Shown: in pieces, positions 23,111-35,382 of the stretch
Numbering within the stretch: the stretch's first letter is position 1
How the letters are laid out: every line of letters starts with the position of its first letter
NCBI GenBank assembly: GCA_032158295.1
Contig: CM063243.1
Coordinates: forward strand, 8,812,948 to 8,876,947
Origin: Pycnopodia helianthoides
Lineage: Eukaryota; Echinodermata; Asteroidea; Forcipulatida; Asteriidae
Length of the DNA stretch: 64,000 nt
Direction of reading: 5' to 3'
Made by a program: the position numbers and the translations under genes
Notes under the pieces: generated by a model
Database searches by the model: none
Seen by the model: the letters and a program-made list of their open reading frames with translations, nothing else
Told to the model about the DNA's origin: nothing

Positions 23111-23377
23111 ATGAATGATGGACACGTGTTCTAAAAGACAAAGTGCAGGGTCTGTTATTATTAGGAAAAAATGATGATAAGTTTGAATCTGAAAGCTCAC
23201 TGACTATGAAGTTCATACCAGTACCAATCATTGAGAAAATATTTTTTTCTGAAAACCCCCCTCCCCCTCCCCGTCAAAACAAACAAACAAACAAACACAA
23301 CAAAAAACATATATGAGGTGTAACAAACTTCCGGACAAAACATAAACTGTTTAAGAGATTTTAAGTAATAGGAAAAA

Positions 23378-23632
23378 GTTGCATCCCCTTAAGGTGATCC
23401 CCTGGCTGCCGCTTCCCAGGTTGTATCCTAAACTTGGTTGTGATCCCTCGCTACACGGCAGTTAATGGTTGTATGGCTTCTGACTTGCACCCCTGAACAA
23501 AGATATTGACAAAATAGGGAGACCCCCAACGTAGGGCTAGATAGCTCAGTTGGTGGAGCGCCGGCACGTTAATCCTGAGGGCCGTTGGTTCAAATCCCGC
23601 TCTAGTCAATTTTTTCTTTGTTCAACCCAAAA
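23378..23632 (+). mobile_element. tRNA-derived SINE, long form (copy S3)
   Basis: Full 5' body (GTTGCATCCCCTTAAGGTGA), tRNA-like segment at about 23533-23605 with intact A and B boxes, and the tail TTCTTTGTTCAACCCAAAAT. Same structure as S2. Confidence 0.85.
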
Positions 23633-23929
23633 TACCAAAATAATTATACATAATAACTGAAGAAAGAGATCGAAACTGGTGTAGTCTTTTGTTAACATGT
23701 TTCAGTTTTGAGAAGGTAGGACATTTCAAAGAAGTGTGCACTTTTTTTTATGGGTGATGTTTTCAGTTTCATGAAAACATATCCAAGACTACGACCTCAA
23801 AACTGTGCCATCAGAACTGAAACTGAAAGTTGGCACAAATTGGCCGACCACCTGCCTACCACATTGACTAATGTTTCGATATGCTGTCAGTTTTGGGAAA
23901 AAATATATATGGTCTTATTTTAAAGGGTG

Positions 23930-24690
23930 TGCAGAGCCTTGGAAGGATGAAAATTCAAACGTTCACAGATTTGCACATAACTTTAAAGGAACATTACAGA
24001 ATTGGTAAGAAAAAAACTTGTAAAATAAACTTTTGATCACAGATTTACATAAAACTTACACTGTCTAATGATGATGATAGTAGAAAACATCCCTTGAAAT
24101 ATTTCTGTCTGAAATGCCATATTTGATGAGAAATGAATAAACTAATTTTCCGATCGGAGTTTATCGCTCAGTGAGCGTTTAATTCATTTGTTGAATCTAT
24201 ATGATTTCATGCAAATGTGTTATCGGTTTTTCACTATTTTCTCGTGACCCAGATGGCCGATTGATCTCAAACTTCTACAGGTTTGTCAGCTTATGTATAT
24301 GGTGGATTACATAAAGTGCTTACACTGCCAGCAGCTGTTTTGTTGCAAAAACCAATTCTGTAATGTTCCTTTAAAGGAACAAAAGTTATGTGCATATCTG
24401 CAAATACATATGGCCATGGTGGAAAACTTCTCTTTAAATGTTATTGCTTGAAATGCTTTAGTTTTTGAGAAATGAGTTCAACAATCTGTTGTTGATCTTG
24501 ATAGTCCAAAGCTTGATGTTTGAAAACAGTGAAATGGTAGAAGGGATTTTTTGTTTCACTAGTTACTCCTGGCTCCGATAACCGATAACCGATTGAGCTT
24601 AAACTTTCATAGGTTTGTTGTTTCATGGATATGTTGGGTCACACAAAGTGTGGATACTGGTCTTGGACAATTACCAGTGATAGCTGTGTT
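23930..24690 (+). mobile_element. TTAA-type element (GGGTGTGCA family) interrupted by a 384-bp MITE
   Basis: The left part (23930-23986) starts TTAA-AGGGTGTGCAGAGCC and includes GTTCACAGATTTGCACATAA. The right part (from 24371) continues with CATGGTGGAAAACTTCTC and ATTGCTTGAAATGCTTTAG, the same order as in the uninterrupted relative at 10330-10673. It ends near the GGTCACACAAAGTGTGG block, which is also the start of the tandem repeat at 24636. Confidence 0.55.
23987..24370. mobile_element. piggyBac-like MITE, 384 bp, copy A
   Basis: Direct TTAA at 23983-23986 and 24371-24374. The termini AGGAACATTACAGAATTGG and its exact inverse form 19-bp perfect terminal inverted repeats. A second copy with the same 384-bp length lies at 36232-36615 in opposite orientation, also between TTAA copies. 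There is no ORF long enough for a transposase, so it is non-autonomous. Confidence 0.85.
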
Positions 24691-25036
24691 TAAGTGCCTT
24701 GCCATATAATTCTGAAATAAACATTGTTAACTTTGAACTTTCATTTTTTTACCGTCGCATGCTGTCTTGGGTCACACAAAGTGTGGATACTGGTCTTGGA
24801 CAATTACCAGTGATTGCTGTGTCTAAGTGCCTTGCCATATAATTCTGAAACAAACATTGTTAATTTTGAACTTTCATTTTTTTTACCATCGCATGCTGTC
24901 TTGGGTCACACAAAGTGTGGATACTGGTCTTGGACAATTACCAGTGATTGCTGTGTCTAAGTGCCTTGCCATATAATTCTGAAACAAACATTGTTAATTT
25001 TGAACTTTCATTTTTTTACCATCGCATGCTGTCTTG
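24636..25036. repeat. 134-bp direct tandem repeat, three copies
   Basis: Units begin GGGTCACACAAAGTGTGGAT at 24636, 24769 and 24903 and run through CAATTACCAGTGAT, GTGCCTTGCCATATAATTCT and TTTGAACTTTCATTTTTT to GCATGCTGTCTTG. Units 2 and 3 are almost identical and unit 1 slightly less so, which suggests recent expansion. Confidence 0.9.
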
Positions 25037-25482
25037 TGAAAACTAATCAGCATCTTTTCAAAAATGAAACACTCACACTTCCTTGAAACTAGATGACTTG
25101 ATTGAATGCACTCTGCCAGTAGCAAATAACACACGTTTTCCCTTGAAAACTTAACGTACATTGCTCTTGATGCTGCATCATGTCAAGTCACGTCTATTTG
25201 AATTCCTCAAAATATGTACCACCCCTTTAGATGTATGTATTGTGCTCTCTTAAAAAGAAAGACAAAATTAGCCGGGGGGGGGGGGGGGGGCGCGCTATTG
25301 CAAAGTATTATATGCCCCCAAAATATGCTCTTTGAGCCACCCCTTAAACAAATATCAAGGGAACTAGTTGACATGCATTCACATTCGTTGTTTTGCCAAC
25401 AATGTGATTCTGGTTCTATTAAGCTTTTTTTCCCCCAGTAATTTAGTGTACTTTAATCAGCTTGGAACTGACGTCTTGGTAC
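25037..25482. other. gene-free intronic stretch
   Basis: Nothing recognised beyond a G18-type homopolymer near 25275-25290. Confidence 0.4.
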
Positions 25483-25640
25483 AATTTTTTATAGAGCTGC
25501 TTAAGCACAAAAGGTTACCAGCCAAAACACTACTATGCCATATGTATAACGTTTTGACTGGTTCCCTGAGTATAATATTTTCTTAGCACTAGCAGTAGTT
25601 TGTTAAGAAAGAAATGGTAAGCTAAGCGTCTCCATGAGAC
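25483..25640. mobile_element. degraded MITE, GGGCCC family
   Basis: Retains ATAGAGCTGCTTAAGCACAA and GGTTACCAGCCAAAACAC from the family interior, but the right terminal repeat is decayed. Confidence 0.5.
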
Positions 25641-25984
25641 AAACGTCATCGGACTTTCTCTTCCTTAGAGAAGAGGGGTGAAGCTGCTATGAGCTTGTGA
25701 TTAGAATAATTCAGGCGGCTGTCTGTGGTTAGTTCTTACCACTTGACCACTGCCCAGACCACTTGAGGGTTATAAGGTAATAGCTAATGAGATGGCCATT
25801 TCCTCCAGGAGATGAATCTTCCAGGAGATGCAAGATGGCAAGCAATTTCTTAACTTTCAAGTTTGTTGTGGTTTTTTTTTTTTTTTTTTTTAAAGAGATC
25901 TCATCATTTAAGATCTAACCACCTGGTTACCATACCAGTGATATTCCAACTGTGATCTTCCAAAAGTTAAGAGAGGGCAATAGG

Positions 25985-26960
25985 GTTCCCTTGGCACACC
26001 TTAGTGCCCTTAGTACCCCTTAGTTGCCGATTGGTGCCCTTTAGAACTTATTGGTGCCCCTTGGTTTCTTTCTATGGCCCTCGGTGCCCCCTTCTCACCT
26101 CTTATGCCTCTTGGTACTCATTGATGCTCCTTATTGCTCCTTGGTGCCCCTTTGTTACTGATTGGTGCTCCTTAGAACCAATTGCTGCCCCTTGGAATTC
26201 ATCGATGCCCCTTGGTGTCGTTTATCACCTTTGATGCCTCTTTGAACTAATTCGTCGGCTCAGTGCTATAAGGTCGTTAATTGCAATTTCAAATCCGTAA
26301 TGATCAAAAGGTCGTTAAGTGACAAATGCAATTAAGTTAGAAAATAAATCAAAATCCACAAGTAAATCTTTTCTTAGAAACTGAATATTTGTTTTTGCCA
26401 AACTTAGTTTCGGAGACCACTCTTGATCAATTAACTCCAATTAGCAGGAGCTCCAAATTATGCAAAACCAATTTGATGAAATCCATACAAACTGCACTAA
26501 CGACGAATTGATGCTCCTATTTGCTCCTTGTTGCCCCTCGGTGCCCCTTATTGCCCTTGTTGCCCTCTTCTTTCTCCTAGGCGCACCTCAGTGCCACTTG
26601 AAACCCCTGCTGCTCATTGGTGCTCCTTTCAGGCATGTAAAATGGATGCCCCTCGGTGCCCCTTTCTGCCCTTGATGCCCTTTCATTGCTCCTTGGTACC
26701 CCTTGGCACCCCCTCATTGCTCCTTGGCACCCCTCATTGCTCCTTGGCACCCCTCATTGCTCCTTGGCACCCCTCATTGCTCCTTGGTACCCCTTGGCAC
26801 CCCCTCAGTGCCACTTGGTACCCATTGTTGCTCATTTGTGTACTTTGTTGCTCCTTGGTGCCCTTAGTACTGATTGATACTTTTCAGCGCCTCATCGCCC
26901 AAGATGCCCCCTGGCACCCCTTGGTGAAACTTCAGCACCCCCCGTGGTGCCCCTTATTCT
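25985..26960. repeat. degenerate CCTTGGTGCCCCTT-type tandem repeat
   Basis: Two blocks (about 25985-26250 and 26510-26960) are built of variants of CTCCTTGGCACCCCTCATTG and CCTTGGTGCCCC. The most regular stretch, about 26690-26810, has a period near 20 bp. The 26250-26510 gap is AT-rich non-repeat DNA. Long ORFs across it (up to 187 codons) consist only of Leu/Pro/Ala/His repeats and are not genes. Confidence 0.85.
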
Positions 26961-27399
26961 TTCCCAGTATCCTGGGTGTCTCTCAGGTCCATTTTTCCCT
27001 CACCAATCCATTTCCACCTTCCCATCTCCTTTCTGACACCTACTCCCATGCAGAAATTGGACCATCATTTTTGTCCCCCCATGATAGCTAAGAGTGAGAT
27101 CTTCAATATACTTTTGAGGCAAAAGGGTGTGTGAGTGTCTTTTGGACTAACTTTAAAAAGACACTTATGCACCCTAGATGTACCTTATTTATCGTTTAAA
27201 GGAAGAGAACAATTTGGTATCCCTGTGTTATGCTTCCAGCTGGGAGTGGGGGGGGGGGGTTAGGTGCTCTTCTGCCTTGCTAAGTGCCCTCATATTTCAA
27301 TGTAGATTTGTTAAAAAGCATTTATGACTAGGCTCACGTTTTTTTAAATGCAGTCTGTTTTGGTCATTACCACAAGATGGCAAAGTAACTAAATTGCCC

Positions 27400-28700
27400 A
27401 ATTACATGCCGGCGGCCCATCAAAGTAGACTTTCAATAGTACAAAAACCTTCCAAAATGTGCAGTTATTTCACTTTCTGTTCCGTGAAAAAAAATAAAAT
27501 GAAAAAACCTTGTGCGGACCTTGTGCTTTGTTTAGTGAGACTGCCTGAGTGAATCCTGTGCATCCGTCAAGTGAAGTATGCGTTCATTATTAGCGCGGTT
27601 CATTACATGCCGACCTTGACTCCTCAGAGTCCATGGTACTTCGTGGTGATCATGATTCTGCATCGATGGTCATGAAAGAGGAGAAGGGAAAAAAAGTACA
27701 AATTGAAAAAAAAAGCAGCTCTCCTTGGTGACTTTGCACTTTTCCTAAATGGATAAGGAAACATCTATAAAAAACGACTTGATGGTGTTGCTCTGTGAAA
27801 AAACACACAAACTGACGACTACGTTACTGATAGTGTAAAGTCAAGGAACGAAATTGGGTCATCCATTCATTGACTTGCCTCGGACCTGGGTAATCTTCCT
27901 AAGACGCCTGGTGCATAAATTTCAAAATGGCCTGAACTTGTTCCAGATTCCTCTTTTAACTTTCCCTCCAAAAACACAACACCCACTATAAAATGGAATA
28001 TCCCAACAGCTGCCTGACACAATAGCTACAAGCCAACTCAACCATTATTATTTTAGGGACGGCTGATTCATTAGTGCACTGAGAACTCGATTCCCTGTAA
28101 AGAATGGTTGCTCCCATGGTCGTCTTGAAATAGCAGAGAGTCCATTGTAACTTTGAGGGGGTGTCAAGACAAGCAGAAAAGACCCTCTGACTGTATGACA
28201 CATTATTAATAACATGTCAGGGAGTCTCGGTAAGTTTGCGCTGACTGTCAAATTAATACAAAAAAATCTAGCTGCTGAGGAGGTTAGAAGTTGAGTAATA
28301 ATCTCATAAGCAGATTACCATGAGACGTGACTGCTGAATGGAGGTATATCATTACAGGGAGCCAGCTTATTGCAGTGTTTTTTATAATGGGGGTTGCTGT
28401 GCGTATGTGCGGTAAAACCGTGGACATGTACCCAGACTCACAATCCAGTGTGTGCAAGTTCATCAGACTCTCGGCAGCCTGTAGTGTAAACTGTTTGCTT
28501 GCCAGATCTTGGCAGGTTTCCAGGGGTGCTCAAGATCCCTGGCCGACTTTTGATTCTCCTCTGTCAGTCGGTGATTACCGAACATTGCTACAAGGGTTTT
28601 AAGTTGTCGTCAAAAGATGTCAACAGCGGCTCAGGGAGGTAGCTTTGACAGACTCCCCAACCCCTTCCTATGAATGAGACCATTCAAGATTAATTCCTTG
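27400..28700. other. low-repeat intronic block, no gene seen
   Basis: No SINE or MITE signatures and no exon. Several homeodomain-like TTAATAA/ATTAATA motifs occur at 28203-28260. It could be a conserved non-coding block but conservation cannot be judged here. Confidence 0.25.
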
Positions 28701-28873
28701 TGTCCCCCCCCCCTCCTTGCCTCCCCTACATCCTTCACTTCTCGTTCAAATCAAAATTAGTAAATGTTCCTCCACTATTGTCTGTAGGGGGTAATGTATG
28801 GGTTTAAGAAATCATCAAGTTACAATAGTTTCAGGAGAGTACCTTTGAGATTGTTAAGCCTCATTATGCTGGT

Positions 28874-29060
28874 AAGGGCCCGTTTTCATAGAGCTGCTTA
28901 AGCACAAAAAGTTGCTAAGCACAACAAAATTGTGCTCACCAGAATAAGGTTACCAGCCAAAAATACCATGTCACATGTACAATCTGTGACTGGTATTGCA
29001 GCAAATGTTTAAAGCAATATTTGCTGTTAGGAAGACTTCCGCTAAGTAAGATTGAAACAT
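28874..29060 (+). mobile_element. MITE, GGGCCC family, right end decayed
   Basis: The left end (GGGCCCGTTTTCATAGAGCT) and interior (AAGGTTACCAGCCAAAAATA, ACATGTACAATCTGTGACTG) are well kept. The right terminal repeat is diverged beyond recognition. Confidence 0.65.
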
Positions 29061-29541
29061 TTTAATTAAAAATTTGCCCTGGTATCAATACTTTAATATG
29101 GGGTGTAACGCAAGACTCTTTGAGAAATAGTTGACATTGCTGTGTGGACTGTCTGTATGAATAACCTTATATCAATGTCATGTCTGTGATTGGTACTTGA
29201 ACTGTAGTCTATATTTACTTTGATTAAGAGACTTGGCATGGTTCGGGGCAAGGGGAGGGGGGAGCTAATGAGTATGTCATTTTGTTGACAAAGAGGAAAG
29301 GTAGATCGGGTGATGAATGCAAGTGTAGCTATGATCTTGGTTTGCAAGTTGGGTATTTTCCCCCAAAAATACTGTGGGGGCAGTTGCATCCTCTTCATGA
29401 CGATCGTTTAATAATACAGTAAACCCAGTAGTCCTAGTCAGCATCATCATTGTTTCCCTCTCCACTCCCCCCCCCTGCCTCTTTCTTCTCCTGTTCTCCC
29501 TTGGAGACCATTTGATGCAACAGCTAACTCCCTTTAAAGTT

Positions 29542-29930
29542 TAAAGGCAGTGGATACTTTTGGTAATTACTCAAGAAATACATGACCATAAACACTTACT
29601 TGGTAGGGAGCACCTGAGAGCTGCTGATAGTATAAAACATTTAAAATAACGACGGGATAATGTAGTTTTTGAGACAGAGGTAATTTCTTACTAAAATATT
29701 TGAATCTGAAAACGGCTTCAAGCACGGATCCAGGATTTTTTAACCGGGGGCACAACGGCGCACCCAGGATTTTGTAATAGGGGAGCTCAACAAAAAAATG
29801 GGTGGGGTCCAGGGGCCAGCCACATGCTCCCTGGTGGGGTTCAGGGGCGAAGCCCTGGTGGGGGTCCAGGGGGCGACACCCCCCTGAAGTTCTGAGCTTT
29901 TAGCGTTTTGAGGGGTGAACAATCAAGCCT
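29542..29930. repeat. two adjoining dispersed-repeat fragments
   Basis: 29542-29715 begins TTAAAGGCAGTGGATACTTT and resembles the left end of the TTAA-type MITEs. 29720-29930 is GC-rich with CACGGATCCAGGATTTTTT, GGGGCGAAGCCCTGG and repeated GGTGGGGTCCAGGGG-like blocks, typical of a dispersed GC-rich repeat. No gene. Confidence 0.5.
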
Positions 29931-30299
29931 CCGTGTACCTAAAACAGAGAAACAGACACACTTTTTAAGCACTTCTGATCCATACCAATCTTCTAATTTT
30001 ACTCAAAGAAAATTTTAATCCCACAAATCTCACGTTTGGATCTGATCGCTGCATTATCCATCTGATTTCATGCATATTAAAAACATAGTGGGTAAAATCT
30101 GGCGTTTCTCAAATTCAAGCTTGAATGTCAGAGCGAAATGAAATATATTTTATTCCGCACAAATTGGCAAGTCAGGTTTCAAATGCTTATGTTGCAAATC
30201 TAAACAGTTACAAGTGACATATCGTGAGTGTTTTTTTATTCTTCAATGACAAAGCTTTGGATAATATTTTTACACATAATTGAGTAATAACTGTTACAT

Positions 30300-33200
30300 C
30301 AGTGGTTTATAGTCTTTCGTTCATAGCGGGGACACCAACAGAAATACTGGTACCCGTGATTGCGGCTGTGCACAAGGGCTTGTGGATGTTGGAAATGAAA
30401 GTGTAACAAGATGTATATATATATCCGTGATTAAAAATTAGAATCAACAATGGCATCATGGCAACGAAGGAAAACAAAACAATACATCCTGGTTCAGTGT
30501 TTCCACAGGCTGGCAGGATGACATGGACTAGCAGACACTCAGACTGTTGGTAATATAATAAACTACCCACAGATAAGACTGGTGCCATCTTAGCGGAAAT
30601 CATTTATTATCAGCGAGGATGGCGGTTCACTCAGCCGCACAAAGAGGATATCAAATCCACCCCGAACACAAGAATGGTTGATTCCGTTTGACTAACAAAA
30701 AGAAAGAAGCACCCATTTCTCACGGGTAGAGTTGTATTGATTTTATTTAATTTTTTTTTACCGCACATTGATAAACAACAGTTTCAGTTAAATTATCTTT
30801 TGACATAACTTTGTCCGCTCGGTTTGTATAACTTAAATATTTTGCAGAGCAAACATTTTTAAGTGTATGTTTTGGAAATGTATTGTTAAAAATTTTGTTT
30901 ATTTTTTTCCAATTTATTGTTTGTGTTTGTTTTGTCTTTATGTGATGGTAGATGCAAAGGGGCATGTTTAGTGGCAGGTTTTTATTTGTTACATTATCAA
31001 TCTGTAAATTGATGATTACCAGTTTGCATTTTGACAGTTATTTTATACTCTACACAGCCCAATAGTGAAGACCTTCCTGCACGATTTAACCGTCAACCTC
31101 TGTTGCACACCCTCTGACAATTCATGCGTTTCATCAAATTATACTCGTGAATTACATGCCACATAGATCAAGAAGAACTAATCTTCACCCCCCTGTACTT
31201 CCCCGCAGCATAACCCATAATTTTCCCTGTAAATCATCACACCACTAATAGAGAAAGCCTGGCCGAGAGCCACCGAAACCTGTCAACAATAAGCATTCCC
31301 CTGCAAGTTCACCCCTACAACAGTGTGTCTGATACTGCAGATGAACCTTTGGCTGTAGCCTTTGAGCTCCAAACACAATTGCCGCTCGAGTGAGAGCCTC
31401 TACTTGAACTGCCATGGAGTTAACAGGCCGGTCACCCAGGTTGAAACTCGGGTCAGTTGGTGCACGCCTGGCACTGAACTTGCCCTTGCACACGCAGCGG
31501 GGTAGCGGTTAATTTTACATGAAGGCTGTATGTGTTTGCTTTTGTTTGAGAGTGCTTGTAGTGCTATAGTGTGTTAGACTGCGGACCACACACTCAGACA
31601 GTGTACCGCCACCGCACTGTCATTTCAAAACAAGCAATCGTTGAACTGACTATGTCTGACTATAGTGTACCATCCTTCCATGGTTCGGCACAGCCAGCCA
31701 GGGAGGAGGTGCAGGGGCAAGTGTAAATGCTCAGTGTGTCAGTGCACTATCAGTGGACAGTATGGAGGGTTCTGACCTATAGCCACCGTGTGACTGATCT
31801 CGCATGGTGTAAGTACGCTAACAGTTGGGTCATTGGCACTTGGCTGTGTGTGCCGGGACGGACAGTTTCAGCTTGGGGGGTGAAAACACACACAAAATGA
31901 TGGACAATCATATGGGATACTCGGTATGAATGATGAACGGGGGAAAAAAAGAAGAAGTGAAGTGTTGATTTTAGCGAGGGCCAATACAGCTGGGAGTGCA
32001 GTGTGAGGGTTTGTCTATTTGGGACCGCTGGAGTGTTTGTGCAGATTGTCAATGGCTCTTTAGCTTCTAGAATGCTTGTAGATTTTCCTGTGATATCACC
32101 GTTTATGCCTCAGTGAGCAATGTCTGGAAAAGCTGGTGTTTTTTTTCTCTCCTTTTTGTTTAACCTGTTGTATTGGTTTAAAGACAAAGTATAAGACGAG
32201 TAAAGAATATTTATCAGAACAAAAACAAGTCGCCCCCCCAACCTCCAGTCTTTTTTAAAAGCTTACATGGTATAATATTTGTAATGGTACAGTCATCCTT
32301 ACCATTTTTTGTAAAATAAAATTGGTGGAATTTATTCTTACGAATGCTATCTTTTGAGGGAAATATTCTTTGAGAAACACATCTATTCACCGTTCATCAG
32401 TAATTGTTCTTCCAATGGTATTTCATTTGTATCTTGTTGTTTTCTTTATTCCTATAAAGCGCGTAGGGACTTAGCGGTGATATGCGCTATACAAACGCGG
32501 TTTATTAGTATTATTACTATTATTGATATTTAAGTACCTGGCTTGGAATTTTAAATGTAAATACAAGCATTTTTTTAACACACCCAGTTAAACAAAAAAC
32601 TGATGGTGTAAACTTGATATGCCTTGGGGAGAGGCAGGAGTGAGGCGGTGAATTGAAGAGAAAGGTATCGGTGAAGTATCTTTAAGGCTCACTGCCGTGA
32701 TTGGTTTTTCTCAGCGGTCAGGTCAGGTTGGTCCACCTCGGGAGAGTTCAGAAAACGATGATGTTTTTTTAATGCGTCCTGTATGATCTATACAAGAGTT
32801 AGCTGCTGGAGGCGTCTGTACATACTTGTCCCGTTTTCCCCCAGTCATGGCTTTACCTCCTCCATATGGATTTTTTGGGGCTTCTCTGTCTAATTTAATT
32901 CAGCACATTAATAGGGATTTGGCCGCGCGAGCAAAGGCCCGGGCAATGGTCATGCCTCCCTTGTACTGAAGGCCCCCGGTGATCAAGGAGGTCTGATTGG
33001 TCGTTATTCACCATTTGGCAGCGGTCACTGGCCAGCGGACTGGTCCCGGGATAGCTCTGTGCTGTATTTTTTTAAATTATTTGAAACTGTGTCAGGGTAT
33101 AGATAAAGGTGAACCGGTGTCACTGGCTAAAAAAAGTACCGTTGCCGCAACCTGATCTAGCCCGGTAAATGAGGCCAGGAAATCTCAAGTGTTCATCCAG

Positions 33201-33840
33201 TATAGGCTTTCTAACCCACCTTCCATATGATCCCCTTGGGCAAGAGAGAGACGAGTGTCTCTGACCTACTTCGAGTTGCCTTTTTTTTTTTTCCCTTCTT
33301 TTTTTCCACGGGCGGCTTCAACCTCCTCTTGCCACACTTCCATGCATTGTGCTGAGGTCAAGGAGTTAAACCGGCATCACAATGAGTTCAACAACTACCT
33401 GGTGCTGCTAGTCATGTACCATTAACCCCGGTTAACACTCGAGGTGGTGGGTAGCCTCCGCGATGACCAGGCTTTCACCTTTTCAGGGTGGGGTCACGCA
33501 GGGCCATCGCTCACCTGGCCTGCGATTGAACCCGGTCGGGGGAGCGCTGGAAGACAGTTACCTCATCTCACATTGTCCTCTTGTCTGAGAGGTGAATGCA
33601 CCGCCGATATGGGTGCTCTGTTTCAGGTTACGGAGGGGGGTATGCGATGATGATCGGGGGATGATGAACTGATGGAGGATGTGGAGCAGAGCGGGCCCGG
33701 GGCTGTCCCTGTATCAACATGACCCAGCTTTTTCGGAGAAGCAATATTGTTTCCCGTCCGTGTCTGACAATAGTTTCCCATTAATGAGAAAGGACTTTTA
33801 GTAATAACACTTGCTTGCCGATGACAGTTTTTTGTGTACG
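30300..33840. other. long low-repeat intronic block, no gene seen
   Basis: Mostly single-copy sequence in this window, GC-richer between 31.0-31.8 and 32.6-33.8 kb. A short SINE-like 3' tail (TATGCGCTATACAAACGCGG then ATTATTACTATT) lies at about 32447-32530. ORFs up to about 100 codons on both strands are unrecognised. It is a candidate for intronic regulatory DNA. Confidence 0.3.
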
Positions 33841-34138
33841 CGGCTTCATAAAAATTGTGTGGGGATCGAAAAAAAAATTCCCCGAAGTACTCTCTGCTGC
33901 TGTTGAGGAATCAATGTTCTGATGAAGTGATGTTGAGCTTTATAGTTGATTGAGGGATTCGATATGTCCCACGCTGTACATTTTTTTTTAGTGAAGTTAC
34001 CTGTACTTTGTGATAATAGCACAGGATTGCTTTTGATGGTTTTGTGTACTGTACTCTTGTTTGACGACAGGCGGCTTATATAAGTTGAAATGTTCAGCTT
34101 TGTGCTGTTGCAAGACATAAATGTCAGAGGTTGAGAGT

Positions 34139-34520
34139 AAACATTTTAGGGAAGAGTCTTTGATTCAGAGGGACCCAAGATTTTAGGGAAGAGTCTTTAA
34201 TTCAGAGGGACCCAAGATACTAGAGAAGATCAAGTCTTTAATTCAGAGGGACCCAAGATACTAGAGAAGATCAAGTCTTTAATTCAGAGGGACCCAAGAT
34301 TTTAGGGAAGATCGAGTCTTTAATTCAGAGGGACCCAAGATTTTAGGGAAGAGTCTTTAATTCAGAGGGACCCAAGATACTAGAGAAGATCAAGTCTTTA
34401 ATTCAGAGGGACCCAAGATACTAGAGAAGATCAAGTCTTTAATTCAGAGGGACCCAAGATTTTAGGGAAGAGTCTTTAATTCAGAGGGACCCAAGATTTT
34501 AGGGAAGAGTCTTTAATTCA
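34139..34520. repeat. minisatellite, 37/41-bp unit, about ten copies
   Basis: Two interleaved unit types: a 37-bp form with TTTTAGGGAAGAGTCTTTAA and a 41-bp form with ACTAGAGAAGATCAAGTCTT, both ending TTCAGAGGGACCCAAGA. The mixed order suggests higher-order duplication of a block of several units. Confidence 0.9.
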
Positions 34521-35382
34521 GTACCCCTGCCATCCTCAATTCCCATCAGACACTGTGGCCAACAGCCTTTGGGATTCAATTTTCTCTGAGCTCTCCATTT
34601 AGACAATGTGACTCAGTCATGACATCAGGTTTACGATTGGACCACAAAGTGTACACTGATCAACGAAAGACAAACATAAAAAAATCAAAGGATTTTTATG
34701 AAGATAGAAGTGCATGAAGAAATAGGGTACATATCAAAACTTATTTAGCTGTCATTTTTACAAAACTGTTTTTTTTGTTTGTTTTGCAGAAAACACTGCA
34801 CACACACACAAAATGCTTCCCACCCCTCTCTTGGTTTCTTGTTTTAGTAACCCATGTATAGTGGAACACCACATCTACGAAGGAATGTACCATCTTGCTA
34901 CAATAATAGGGGTGTACTCTTGACTCTGACCGATAGACCGTTGATTTGTAAACGTGGGTGAAGCAACTTAAATAGATTGTGACTGCTTGTTTACTGACGT
35001 AGGTGTTTGCAACATATTTTTGAGATAGCTGAACTGACGTGTGATTTTGTTCATGCACTCTTACAGAGATGTTCTATTATTGATAGCAGTTTGTTTAAAA
35101 AAAAAAAATGAATGCCCATAGATACGTCATTGTTAATATTTAAAAAGAAATCTCTTCTAAAAATCACTTCTGGGACAGGCGGACTGTGAACCTGTTGTTT
35201 TGGCGAAAAGCTTGTCATGAAAGAAATCAAGAGAGATTGTGATTATCGGCGTTTGCCCTTCCCCATTGGCCAACGTCGCTACTGTCAGTGACTACCATCA
35301 CTCTTGCCAACGTCACCGCCTCCCCCTGAAGAAGGGAAATACTGATCAAATCTTTTCTGCTTTTTGGTCAATTATGGGCTTT

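Noticed and set aside
26528..27091. 187-codon + strand ORF
   Set aside because: It lies in a CCTTGG/GCCCC-type tandem repeat and consists of repeated Leu/Pro/Ala/His/Trp segments; overlapping frames show the same pattern. It is an artefact of repetition.
34139..34520. CRISPR-like array
   Set aside because: Units are adjacent with no unique spacers, and the DNA is eukaryotic; minisatellite.
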